From Malurus cyaneus samueli (lineage: Eukaryota > Chordata > Aves > Passeriformes > Maluridae): a DNA stretch of 64,000 bases. The translations under genes and the position numbers were made by a program. The number at the start of each line of letters is the position of its first letter. The stretch's first letter is position 1. Positions 51,054-63,000 of this stretch are shown here, piece by piece. Below the pieces are notes generated by a model. It had not been told where the DNA came from. It did no database searches and worked only from the letters and a program-made list of their open reading frames with translations. The stretch covers positions 4,399,527 to 4,463,526 of the forward strand of contig CM019219.1 in assembly GCA_009741485.1 (NCBI GenBank), in the 5' to 3' direction.

Positions 51054-54000
51054 GTGAGGCGGGGCCGCGTCCCCTCGGCGGGAGCGCTCCGGAACCGGAC
51101 GGGGCTTTCCCTCGCGGGGTGGTGGCGGGAGAGCGGCGAGGCCGACTCTGTGTCTTGTATATCTTATCTAATACCTTACATATCTGTCGTTTATCTAACG
51201 TATCTTGTGTATCGCCTGTATTTCTTATATCTATTTCTGCGTTCCGGCAACAACGCGCGCTCTCTTCACGCGCTGCCGATGAGTGCTAATGTTACCAGTG
51301 CCGTCAGCCGCGGCTGTTTCTGTGCTGGGCTGGATCTTAACTAAAAAAAAAAAAAAAAAAAAAAAAATACCGAAATTAAAAGCGGTCCCTCGGCTCTTCG
51401 CCTTTCCCGCTGGGTTTTTGTGGAGCTTTCTCTCGCTTCCAGGAGTAGCTCTGTGCATCTTGGTTGGCCTGAAAGGGTTTAAAAGGGGAAGTCAGTGAAT
51501 CGCAAAAGATGTAAATTAGTCTAAGATGCACTTTGTTCTGTAGGATAGGAGTGAAAGTTGGGTTTGTTTGATATGCTGGGAGAATGCTGGATAAAAGTCT
51601 TTTTATGTGCTGCTAATAGGCACTTAAATATATTGGTCTTTTGTAGCCCAAAATGTTCCAAACTCTGACTGGGAGAAAAAGGTAACCGAATACTTCAAGG
51701 AGAAATTGAAAGAAAATAATGCAACTAACTGGGTAAGAGAGTTTTTTTCTTTCCTAGTTGCACTTTTTCTTCATTGTTTATTACATTTTATTGCAGCGGT
51801 TTGCTTTTGATAAGTTCTGCCTTTTCCTGATAAGCGCAGCTGAATGTCAGGCCCAGGCTTTGGGATGTGTAAATTACGTCTTGGCTGCTTTACCCTGGGT
51901 GCAAAGCCAGGCTGTGAAATCCCAGCTGGAGCAGCTCATCCATCCCCTTCTTGCCTTCAGCACTCTCCTTCCCCCGGGCCATCACTGCTGGGTGCTGCCG
52001 CTCTGTAGCACAGTCAGTAGATGGCAGGAGATGACAAATATTGTCATTTTTGGGGAACTGTTAGTCCTCAGTGTGCACCACGAGCTTCTCAGCTGCTGGT
52101 TATAAACCTCTTCTCTCAGGAGATTTTATCACGCTGCTGCAAACTCGTGTGTGGGTTGAATAAATAGCTGCCTGGGCCTTCAGGTTTTAAGGAAAAAATG
52201 CTTTTCTTACTAAAATTGTGCTTTATTGGGCTGGGTCAGGCCTGGTTTGTGCAGTTTAGCAGGGAAGCTGTTCTTCAGGTTTTAAAAATAAAATGTGCAC
52301 GGTTGAGTTCTTTTCTAAAAGTCCAGCAGAAATAACATCATGGAACACTGCTAAGGGGATTAGAAACTTTCATATCAAATCTGTTCTACTTGTTTCTGGA
52401 AAAACAGCTGAAAATTATTTGTTTTCCTTCTCTGTCAGCGCAAGTATTCTGTACTTAGTATTTCAGTGATAGCATAAATGGCAAAACTGAGCAAAATTTA
52501 CAGCATCAGAAGGAATTGAAATGGCATTTTCTTACTCAAAAAAATGGGATATACTTTTGTTAAAAATGCCGCTTCCTATAGGGCCACTTATGGTTTTTGT
52601 TGTATTTTCTTGTGGGATGTGGGCCTTTTTCAACAAAGAGTTGATCTTCAAATTTAGAAAACTGTTCATATTGTGAGCCTCATTCTTTGAAGTTATACCA
52701 CATGCTTAGGCACTGATTTTTTTTCTTTCTTTCTCTTTTCCCATTGTCATGTAAAACTATGTGAGAAAGATTTGCCCAGTGTGGACTTGGAAATTACCAT
52801 ACAGGTTTTCCCCGACCTATTGTTGTGAGAAATTGTGCATGCAAATTGTTCTAGTACTGCTGGTACAAATTGTTCTAGTACTAGCATATGGTGGAAGTGC
52901 TGTTTAGTAGAAATAAGATAAGTAATAAATTCTGTTTAATCCTGCAAATGCAATAATTCCAAGTTTAAAAGTTATTTTTAAATGTTGTTCAGCTTTCATA
53001 CAGTTCCAGTGAACTATAACAATTTCTTTCATAGCTCAGTATCAGGACTGGTGTCTTTGGGACTGGAAGAATTTGGACCTGTTAATTTCCTGATAATTGT
53101 AACTATTATCTGTAACAGACATTTCAGAAAGGTGTTGGGACAAATACACTTTGCTACTGCTTAGATTACCATAGGAGATGCACTCAGAAAATATTAAGTG
53201 TGTTATGTATAGGGATATGAGGAGGAGGATGTGCTGGTTTTTGCTTACTTCAGAGCACTGCTCAGTATATACCTGTTGTATAGAACAATCTCTCTTTTCA
53301 CAGGTTCCATCACTGAATGATGTTCCTGTACATTACCTAAAACCCAACAGTTTAGTGAAATTTCGCTGCATGATTCAAGATATGTTTGATCCTGAGTTCT
53401 ACATGGGAGTGTATGAAACAGTTGACCCAAACACAAATGCACGTGTAAGTGAAACACTGGTTTACTATTTTAATAAATGTTTGTCATTATACTCATTCTA
53501 ATCCTTGTATTTCTCTAGTTTGTGAGTTAAACCTTGGGAGTCTGGATAGTGATAGTAATGTTACTGTGTTTGGCTTAAATAGCATCAGTGAAACATTTGT
53601 AACGTTTTTGTTGAGGAATAGAAAGTGCTAAAGTGATGAAAGCTTTGGCAGTACATTTGGGAGGGCCTTTGGGCTGCAGTGGTTCTGGTGTGATTCAGGA
53701 ACAGAATGATTCCATTGCCTTTTCCTTCTTGACAGGTTTTGCATTTTGGTAAATACAGAGATGTGGCAGAATGTGGGGTAAGTTACATAAACTATATGAG
53801 CTTTGAGATAAAATATTAGCCAGAAAGTTAGTTGCTTTTAAAAATGTGATAGAGCTCCTTTGGTATTTGCCAGTGGATTCCTGAAGATACTGCTCTAAAT
53901 GCAAAATTAATCTTTGGCTTGGAAAGCAGTGTATTCATAAGTGCTCACTTGCATTCTAATTTCAGCAGGCTTCCAGCTGTTTCTGTTGTATTTAAAATTT

Positions 54001-57000
54001 GTTTTGGTTGACTGGAGGGGGGAATGCCCATGACCTTGAAACTGTCTACTATGGAAAACAGTTACTTTTGGTAGGGCAGTGCAATTTGAATCAAAGCATT
54101 ATATATTCATTTTTTCCTGAGTTATGTAGGCTTTCATGTTAGTTGTAACTTCTCACTAAGTAACTGAATGTGTGGGATTAGTTTAAAAAAAAGAAAGCAA
54201 ACTGTAATGAGATTTTAAACAAAATTTCTTTTGGTATTCTAGCCTCAGCAGGAAATTGATTTGAACTCCTCACAAACAGTCACCTTGGAGAGACAGACTT
54301 TCTACTGTGTTCCAGTGCCTGGTGAATCAGCATGGGTGAAAGAAATATCTTTTTTAACTGATCTGGTGCTTTTTTATACAATCAGTTGTCACCAACTAAT
54401 TCATTAGATTTAAGGAGATAAGTTTATTTAAAATGTCTTTTTTCTTAGTGAATCAGGAGAGGTAGTAAGGTGCAGAAAGAGGAAAAAGGAAAATTGATGA
54501 TTAACATGCACAAAGAGGATGCAAGGGAATTTAGGAGATTTGTTTTGATTTAGTAGAGATTTTTGTTTGGGAGGGTCTTGAAAATTTCTGTTAATTTCTA
54601 TTTGCAAATGCTTAAGAAAAGGAAACTTCAGTTGAGCTATCAGCATTCCATTGGCATTTTCTACAATTGGAAACTGTTGCCCATTGAGAGTCTCCTACAA
54701 AACACCTGTAACTGAGCATGTTAAGATTAGGATTTTGTTAAAAAAAAAAAACAAACCACCAAACTTTACTGTGGTTGAATTTTCCCTGCTCTGGCTGTGG
54801 CTTCCTTAATCCTGAATTTCACGCCTACATCAGTGCCAGCCAAGCCCGAGTGAGCCCTTCAACCTCCTACACACCCAGTCGCCACAAGAGGAGCTATGAG
54901 GAGGACGAGGACATGGATCTGCATCCCTCAAAACAGAAGGAGCAACACATGGGTAATAGTTGCTGTTGATGAGCAGTTGTTCTCATGTCTTTGCAGAATT
55001 TGTCAAGAATTCATTGCTACAAATTGAGATATTTGCAGCTGTTTGAATTATTACTCTTGCTGCAGCCTTTATGGTTTGTTGAAATCATCAGTGGTTTGAT
55101 TTGAAGGAGTGTGGGAGAGCCTACAGTGTTACATGTGTGTTGTATGCCTTGCTGATAATCTATAGAGCTTTCTAGTGTAAACTGGTTTTTACACCTATTA
55201 CCACCTTTAAGAACTATCTGTTTTTTTTAAACAAGAAATTGCAGAAAAATATTACCTTTGCAGTCGTATGGACTCTAGAAAAAAAAACAATCATTTCCCC
55301 TGGTTTAAATATTGCACTTTGAAAATCAGACTTCTGGTCATGTTTGGGTTTCCAAGTCACATAGATCTTTATGAGTACTCTCTTTCACACTTCACTTGAT
55401 TACATAAAATACGCATTTGTGACATATATTAAGAGTATATTCTGTCAAGTACATTGCATTATTAAATATTTTTGTCTCAGGGGCCTTGTTAAATTAATTT
55501 AATTCCTGTGTTGCTCACTGAAGAAAACTCTTCAGTTCTGCATTTCTGTTTTAAAAGCCTGCAAATGCTATCTTTTTCAGGCAGTGGAGGTGATATCCAT
55601 GGATGTGTGGAGCCAAAGAGATTAGAAACAGAAGCTTCTGCAGGTCATCATGTCATTTCTCCCAACTGCTCTCCTCCACTTGACCTAAATTTTCCGTTAC
55701 CAGGAGAGAAGGGACCAGCATGTCTTGTAAAGGTAAGAGAACTGGAGAGGTGGTGAGCAGCACTCTCGGTGAGGCAGACAGAATCAGTCTAAACAGTGGC
55801 TTGAAGGCACAGAAATTGCCTCTCGAGTCCAGAATTTTGTTTCTAGAGATAATTGCATTCTCTCTCTTCACCAACAAATTGTTTCTTGAGTGCTGTATTT
55901 GAGTGCTGAAATCCTTCAGCTTTTATTAGAGCTTGCACTTTCTCACCACACTTAGTTTAAAAAAAAAAGAATCCAGTACCAGATGCTTGAGGTGTAGCTG
56001 TTATTGAGGCATAGTATTTTGCTTTTGGGATATCTCCTCTAATTGAAAAACAGTGGTGAAAAACCAAGCTGAAAAAAACCAATAAATTACACATTTGTGT
56101 ATTGTATTTGAAATAGTCCTTAGTTCACTACTGTGCTGTATTACTATGAAACTTTAACACAGAATTTCTCTGCTGTTGCTGTAATGATTTCTCTCTTACT
56201 TAGCAAATCTTGATCATCAGATTGGAATGCAACTGTTTACACTTGTGTAGCAAAGAATGCCAATAGAAAAAGTGTGACATCAGAGAAACTCCCTTTTCCA
56301 GTGTAAGCTGGCTGACATCAAGGGCTAAGGGAGATGTTTACACTCAGACTGTTCTCAGTCCACAGATGAGTCTCCTGAGATTTTCCTTTTGTCTGTGTTT
56401 TTCTGCTGTCCTGCATCTGACCCCATCTGCCTCTGCGTTTTATTTTGTTTGGGGCAGGTCTATGAGAACTGGGAGAACTTCAAAGTCAACGATGTGCTGG
56501 AGGTGTTTGGTGTTCTGTCTGTAGACCCAGTGCTGAGCATAGTGAACAGTGAAGAGAGGTAAGGCTGCCCTGAAATGCAGGAGGGTTTTATTGCAATGAG
56601 CAGGCTGCCCCTAATGCAGGCCAGGAAATGTGTAAATGTAGGATAATTATGCTGAAGAGGTGAATTTCGTTGCTTAAAAGTAGCTTGATGAGGAAAGTGT
56701 TATATCCAGCATCCTGTAAAATAAAGTCCAATGTGCTCTGGTATATCCATATCCTTGGATACCCAGTGCATCTTTTTTTTAGGTTGTTGTACAGTCTAAA
56801 AAACAGAACATGCTCCTATGGCTTAATGTTTTGTACTCTTTCATGGTTACTAAATTTTCAGTGACCAAAGATGCTTTCAAAGAAGCTTTAAAATTATAAA
56901 ATGTTCTTTTGAAGTAATTTCTATGTCTATGAAAGTTGTTACCAGAAATGTAAACATTTCTGAAGAATATTTTAAAAAATGTTTGCATGTCTGCGTGGAG

Positions 57001-60000
57001 AGTGGTAGTGTCTAAAATGGGAAAAAAATTGGGTTGAGTTTTCAGTAATTAAGGTATCTCATCTTGTTATACCATTGAGAGAAATATTTTACCTGCTGTT
57101 CTGCAATTCCTTGCCTGACAAAATACAAACTAATCCAAGATGCAAGAACTTAATCCTTAGAATAAAACTTTTGACCAAAATCTAACATAAGTATTTATTT
57201 CTCATGTCTTGAACCCTTGCACTCTGGATATTGTACTTGCCAGACAGATAAACAACCTCACCAACAGAAATGATTCAGAGTGCAATGTGAATCCTTTATA
57301 GTGCCAACTTCTTAAAAATTAACTCAGCCTGGTCAGCTGCTTTTTGTTATCATCTGTGTGACAGCTAATCCCAGACTGACAGCTCAGTTGCTCTGTCACA
57401 GGTGCTTGTGGGTTTTTCCTGCGTGACATTCTATAACAAGAAGACATTTAGCAACATTTTGAATGCAAACAAAAGAAATCTCTTTTAATGGAAAAAGTGG
57501 ATAGTGTGTAGGTGAACTGAAGTGGCTTTGAAGTTATAAAGCCTGACAGCTTTTAAAATGAGTACAAGTTGATGAAATTTGTGCTAAAGTTTACTGTCAT
57601 CTGATAAAATCACTCAAGTGACTCTACTTTCTAACAATGAAAATGAGAAATGAAAACCACCTGGAAGAAATTTTGTGAGACATCTTCAGGGAGAGCAAAG
57701 CTTGTATTTGAACTCTTAAACAAAGAGGTAATACCACTAGGTTCCAGCAGAGGTACATTAGGATTTATTTATTCATAGTTTTTTACTCAGCCAGTGATAG
57801 AGCTGTGATGTGACTCTCTGGAAGATCTTATCAGGCTCCAGAACCTGGTGGAATATGAAAATCCCCCATGTGCAGGGACAAATGTAATAAATCATGACCT
57901 TATTTTTTAAAAAGCTGCTGTTTAGACGTCATTCAGTACAGGCTGAACAGAACAGTGTGTAACATTTTATGTGAAGCTACAGCCTATTAAATGGTGCAGC
58001 AAATAATAAATCTGGTTTTTATTTTGAGGGTTTTATGGATTTTTTGGGGTTGTTTTTTTTTTCTTCAGAAAAGTATGGTTTGATTATTTTCTGAAAATAA
58101 TAGAATCCAGATATTTTTGGTCAAGCCTGCTTTGGTGTTTGTAAGTCATTATATGATTGTATTCAGTATTTATGGTGTTTATAAAAATCCTAAAGAAGGT
58201 AGTTTGAATATGGAAGGAGTCACCAGGAGCTGGGAGTGGATGGATTTTGTTTGTTCCTCTGTTCTTGGCCTGGTTCCAGCTGCTCTGGGTCAGAGGCAGA
58301 GAATAAATTCCTGTGGAATGTTTCTAAGTCTTGTTGTGCTGTGCCCTCTCCTTAGGGACAGCTCAACCCTTGATCCTATGGAGTGTATGGACACGGCAGA
58401 GGAGCAGAGAGTGCACAGCCCCCCAGCCTCATTAGTGCCCAGAATCCATGTGATTTTGGCACAGAAGCTGCAGCACATTAACCCCTTGCTGCCTGCCTGC
58501 CTTAATGAAGAGGAGAGTAAAACCTGTGAGTGTCTGAGCTCTGAACACACCAACAGTGCACTTTCCAAATACTGCTTTGCTCATAGGCAAATGACTCAAC
58601 AGCAGGTTTGAATTTAAATCTTGTTGAATGGAGGAGCCATTCAGTGCTGCACAGGGTGTCAGTGTTTGTGTTTATGTGATGTTTACATTTTTATTTCGCT
58701 GAAATAAATGTGATTTATATGGAACTGAGTTTGCATTCTATGTGCCCAAGGTTTTTACAAAGTTGTTTAGCCGTCAGATTTGATTTGTTTTCAAATGGAA
58801 AACAAATGGAGTTGTGAATTGCTGGAAAATTAGATTTCCAATTCAGTGTGATAGTGGAAATAAGAAACATACTGATAATATAGAGAATCATAAAAATGTG
58901 CAGAAAATAAGGCAATTCTGCTTTTAAGCAATTGTGCTATTCCTTGTTTGACTGGTTCGGTTTTTTTTTCATTGAATTATTGCTTGCAGACCTCTGATAT
59001 TTACAACTTTCTTCCTTGAGTGCCTTCTATTGCTTGTTCTGAGCTATATGTAAGAGGTTTTTTTCTGCCTTTAATATAAAATGGATCAGCTATGGATTTT
59101 AGAAATGTAGCTCTGAACTTTATACTCTGCTGCAAATAATTACACAACATCTAATTTTAAAAAAACGAAAGCATTTCCAAGGAAATATTGAGTGACTCAG
59201 GTTATCCAAAATCAGTTGAAAAAAGCAATGAATGTTTGTTTGTTTGTCCTAGACTGCTTTGGAATAAACACTCATCAAATTGCAATGGAAAGTCAGATTT
59301 ATATAGAGGGAAGAGGTTGAGAAACAGCACATTTTCTGACATTTGTCTTCTGCTTTTTTGTCAGTTGTTTCTAATTTCATGTCTGAGCTGTCACCAGTGA
59401 GAGCAGAGTTGCTGGGGTTCCTCACCCATGCCCTCTTGGGAGACAGTTTGGCTGCTGAATACCTGATACTGCATCTCATCTCTACTGTGTAAGTATTTAG
59501 GTGTTTGCTGAGAATTTATGCATTTATCCTTTAAAGGAACTCCCTTTCTATGGGATTCTTTACCAGTCTGTTAATAGATAAATAAGCAGAAATAGCTTAA
59601 CTAATACTTTTTTTCAGCAGTACTTTGTCTAGCTAGAGTTGTCCTGTTGCAATACACCCAAAGGCAGATTTCATTGTCTGAAATAACAGTAAATATTGAT
59701 AAAATATCAGCTTTATGGTAGTGTACTTTCTCAGTGCTGCTTTGAGAGCTGACAAAATCTCCAAGACACACTTTGAAACAGAGGCATGAAAACATCTTTC
59801 TGCCTCTGGCTTCATCTAATGAGTAGGACTCACTTCCACTGACTTCCCAAAAACAGCATTTACTGGCTGTGGGAATTGTTACTTAGGTATTGAAAGGTAC
59901 GGTCTGGGAATTAGTTTAATTAATTGTAAACATTTTTAATGTAAGTTCAAGTGACCTGTTTAGCATACAAGAGAGATTAACTCTTACACCGATTTACACT

Positions 60001-63000
60001 GTCACTGGATGAAAGGGCAGCATCCTTTGACTCAAAAGTGGGAAATTTCAGATAGTGCAGTTGTCAGGCCCAAATTTAATGTTAGCTATTTGAGCCATCA
60101 AAATTAGTTCTGTTTTCATTCTTTTTAGTGGGACTGTGAATGTTCCAACACTTAGACTAGAATGTATTTTCTCTCTCAGCTGGTATCACAAAAAGGTTGA
60201 AAGTTGTCAAGAATGGGGAGAAGATACACAGTGAGAAGAGGGAGAGGAAAGCTGAGGGCAGGTAAAGGAGATGAACAAGCATGATCAGGAGGGAGATTGA
60301 GATTGGGCATGAGAAGGGAAAAGAATGAAGTTCACCAAGTAACAACAGAGTACAAGGAGAACAGAATGTCTGGAAGGCAATGCAGGATGCCAAGCACTGT
60401 AAATTACTGTTTTTGTGTGGTGCTGCAAAGCCTTGAGGAGCAGTTTAGCCTGGCTCAGCTCCTTGGGCACTGCAGAAGGACGAAGAGGAGTTGACTGTTG
60501 TTGGTGTGTGTGTTCTGAAATCCTGCTGGCTGTCAGAGACACAGCACTGCTCACACTGAATGACACCTGTACTGAGTGTTTAGCAGCTGTTTGCCTAACC
60601 TGTGCTGGTTTTGGTGCAGTTATGCAAGACGGGATGTGCTTCCTCTGGGGAAATTCGCAGTGAACCTGAGCGGATGTCCCCTGAACAGCGCCTTCACGGA
60701 GCACCTGTACCGCATCATCCAGCAGCTGGTGCCAGCAGTAAGCATTGCACTGGGCAGGGTGCTGGGGGGAGAGCTTCTCATTGATTCAACCAAGCAAACA
60801 AAGTGTTTAGGTAAAGGCAGGCTGGTCCAGTGCTCTCCTGCTACCCATTTAGAGAGCAGATAACAATAGAGATGTGACTGGCCTGCGTGTTGAAGTCTCT
60901 GTATAGCTCATCATCTAGGATGAATATGGAATTAAATCCTTTCTTCAGAGATATTGAACTGACAGATGCTGTGTGCTTTATTTTGTCGTTCTGGATTGAT
61001 ATGTTTAGACATTTGGGTCATTTAATTATGGTGTCATTACAGTTTATTCCCCAGTTTGTGGATACTGCTCTGCAGAAAAATCACAGCAGTTCAGTTTGGG
61101 TTCACAATAACATTATTGCTGCAATAAATCATTTGTTATTGAGCTCATCCTAGATCCTGTAGGACAGGTGACAGGAAGTCTTAACAGCATTATTTTCCTT
61201 TAGGAAATTTTTACTTTATTTGGATATTTGGGATAAAGCGTTGCAGTGACAAGTTTTGTTTTACTGAGCAGTTCCCAGCCCAGTTGTAGCTGAAGGAAGC
61301 AGCATTCCCTGGGGAAGCTGGAGCACAGGAATGGTGCTGATGCTTTGTTTCTCTTTGTTGCAGTCCTACCACCTCCGGATGAGCATCGAGAGCATGAACC
61401 ACTCGCGTTTCATCCCTCACAAGGACTACACGGCCAATCGCCTGGTCAGTGGGCTGCTGCAGCTGGCCAGCAACACCTCCCTGGTGATAGATGAGACCCA
61501 GCTCCAGCAGGGACAGCTGGACACAGCAGGTACACACGTTTGGGGGTTTATAATCTCGTTTGGAAGGTTAAAACCTGCTGTGTTCTAAGATAATGGTGAT
61601 TGTGATGATTGTGTCCTGGTGATAAGGGTCGATTGCAAAACTGCTTGTGGTTTCTGTATCCTTTGAAGCAGCTTCCTGCCAGCCTGCAGCCTTGTCAGCC
61701 AACTTCAGACAAATTTGGAGAATTCTATTTTACCAAAATAGCTCTGATTCATTAGGGTGGCCTTTCAGTTTCCTGTGATAGTGCATGAAGTGGGGGAAGC
61801 ATATGCTGATGCCTTATGCTCTAGACTTTTACTGTATATATGGGAACCATCCCTGAGAACCCAGCTAAAAACTGGAGAGAAAAGATTGCTATTACTGTGT
61901 TAGAGAGTGATGATTCTGTCTTACAAGCTGATGTAGCACTGTAGCATGCTTTCAGCTGAGCTTTAGAAATTAATTTAATTATAAGTCACATAAAAGAGAT
62001 GAGTTCAATATGAAAAGCTCAGTACCTGGAGAATGCACAGTACAGGTATTTGTGGTGACTCCTGTGGCTGTTCTGTGCAGGGCCAGGACTTGAACTTCAG
62101 TGATCCTTCAGAGATCCTGAATCTCCTTTCAGCCCAGGAGATTCTTTGATTCTATGAAAGAACAACAGGAAATCACTGCAAGGAACTTAATTTTAAAATA
62201 AAAACACTGTCTTCTCTTAAATGTTAATTGAACTTATTCAATTGCTTTTAAGTTTTCAGTATTTTTGTTACTCAGCTTTAGAAAAATTACGAAATTTTAC
62301 TTAAGAATATAGTAAAACTAGTAGCCAACTTTTCATTGTCCATTTAAAAAAAATAGTCAAAATATGATAAACTACTGTTTGGAGAGAATTCTTGCTGTGC
62401 TGGTTTATAGGTTTTCTAAAATGTTTGTTATGTCTAAAAATCTGCAGCATTTAATGAAAATTACTATTTTAGGTATTAAAAGTTGCAGATAAAAAGGCTT
62501 GTTAGTTTTACTTCATTTTTGCTGTTGTGATAGTGTTTTACAGTTAGAGTAAATTTAAAACTTCTGATTTCTTATTGCAACTTTGGGGACAATATTTGAT
62601 CACAGAGAAGAGTAAGTGTCTTCAGATCTAGTAGTTGGTTTGGAACTCTTGGAAGTTACAGCTTAGAAATTTCAAATGGGAAAATATCCCAGAAGTAAAA
62701 CCTAATATCAAATTTGCCTTCATTTGGCAACTTTGCCTTTACTTAAAATACTAATTCATTAAGGGAAAATCATAACAGTAGTTATGTTATTTGTGTCATT
62801 TGAGGTAGTAACTGCTGAAGAGAAATTCAATTTGTCAGGTACATGTTGGTATTTCAAATAGAGAATTCCAGGAGTTAACCATTTTTTTTTTAGATTTTAA
62901 CTTAATTCCAGGTAAGGCAAGTGATTATTATAAAAAAATTGGCAAAATGAAATTAGTTATGTTTTTCTACTTTTGAGGAGAGACTTATTTTATGATTTTT

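Larger units (their letters stand above)
50440..51130. promoter_or_regulatory. CpG island over the divergent SEC23IP/MCMBP promoter
   Basis: An abrupt GC- and CpG-rich block in an otherwise AT-rich window. It covers both first coding exons and the 225 bp between the two start codons (50771-50995). There is no TATA box. Two purine-rich GGA tracts (about 50896-50940) lie on the MCMBP side. Such islands between head-to-head genes normally act as bidirectional promoters. Confidence 0.85.

Noticed and set aside
51343..51367. Poly(A) run as the tail of a processed retrocopy
   Set aside because: There is no coding remnant upstream and no target-site duplication; it lies in the first intron next to the CpG island.
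58117..58611. 164-codon open frame ending after MCMBP exon 9
   Set aside because: Only 58356-58525 is exon; the rest is intron read-through past the GTGAGT donor.
61905..61960. Possible C/D box snoRNA (GTGATGA ... CTGA) in MCMBP intron 12
   Set aside because: The box spacing is too short, no terminal stem is visible and there is no convincing guide region.
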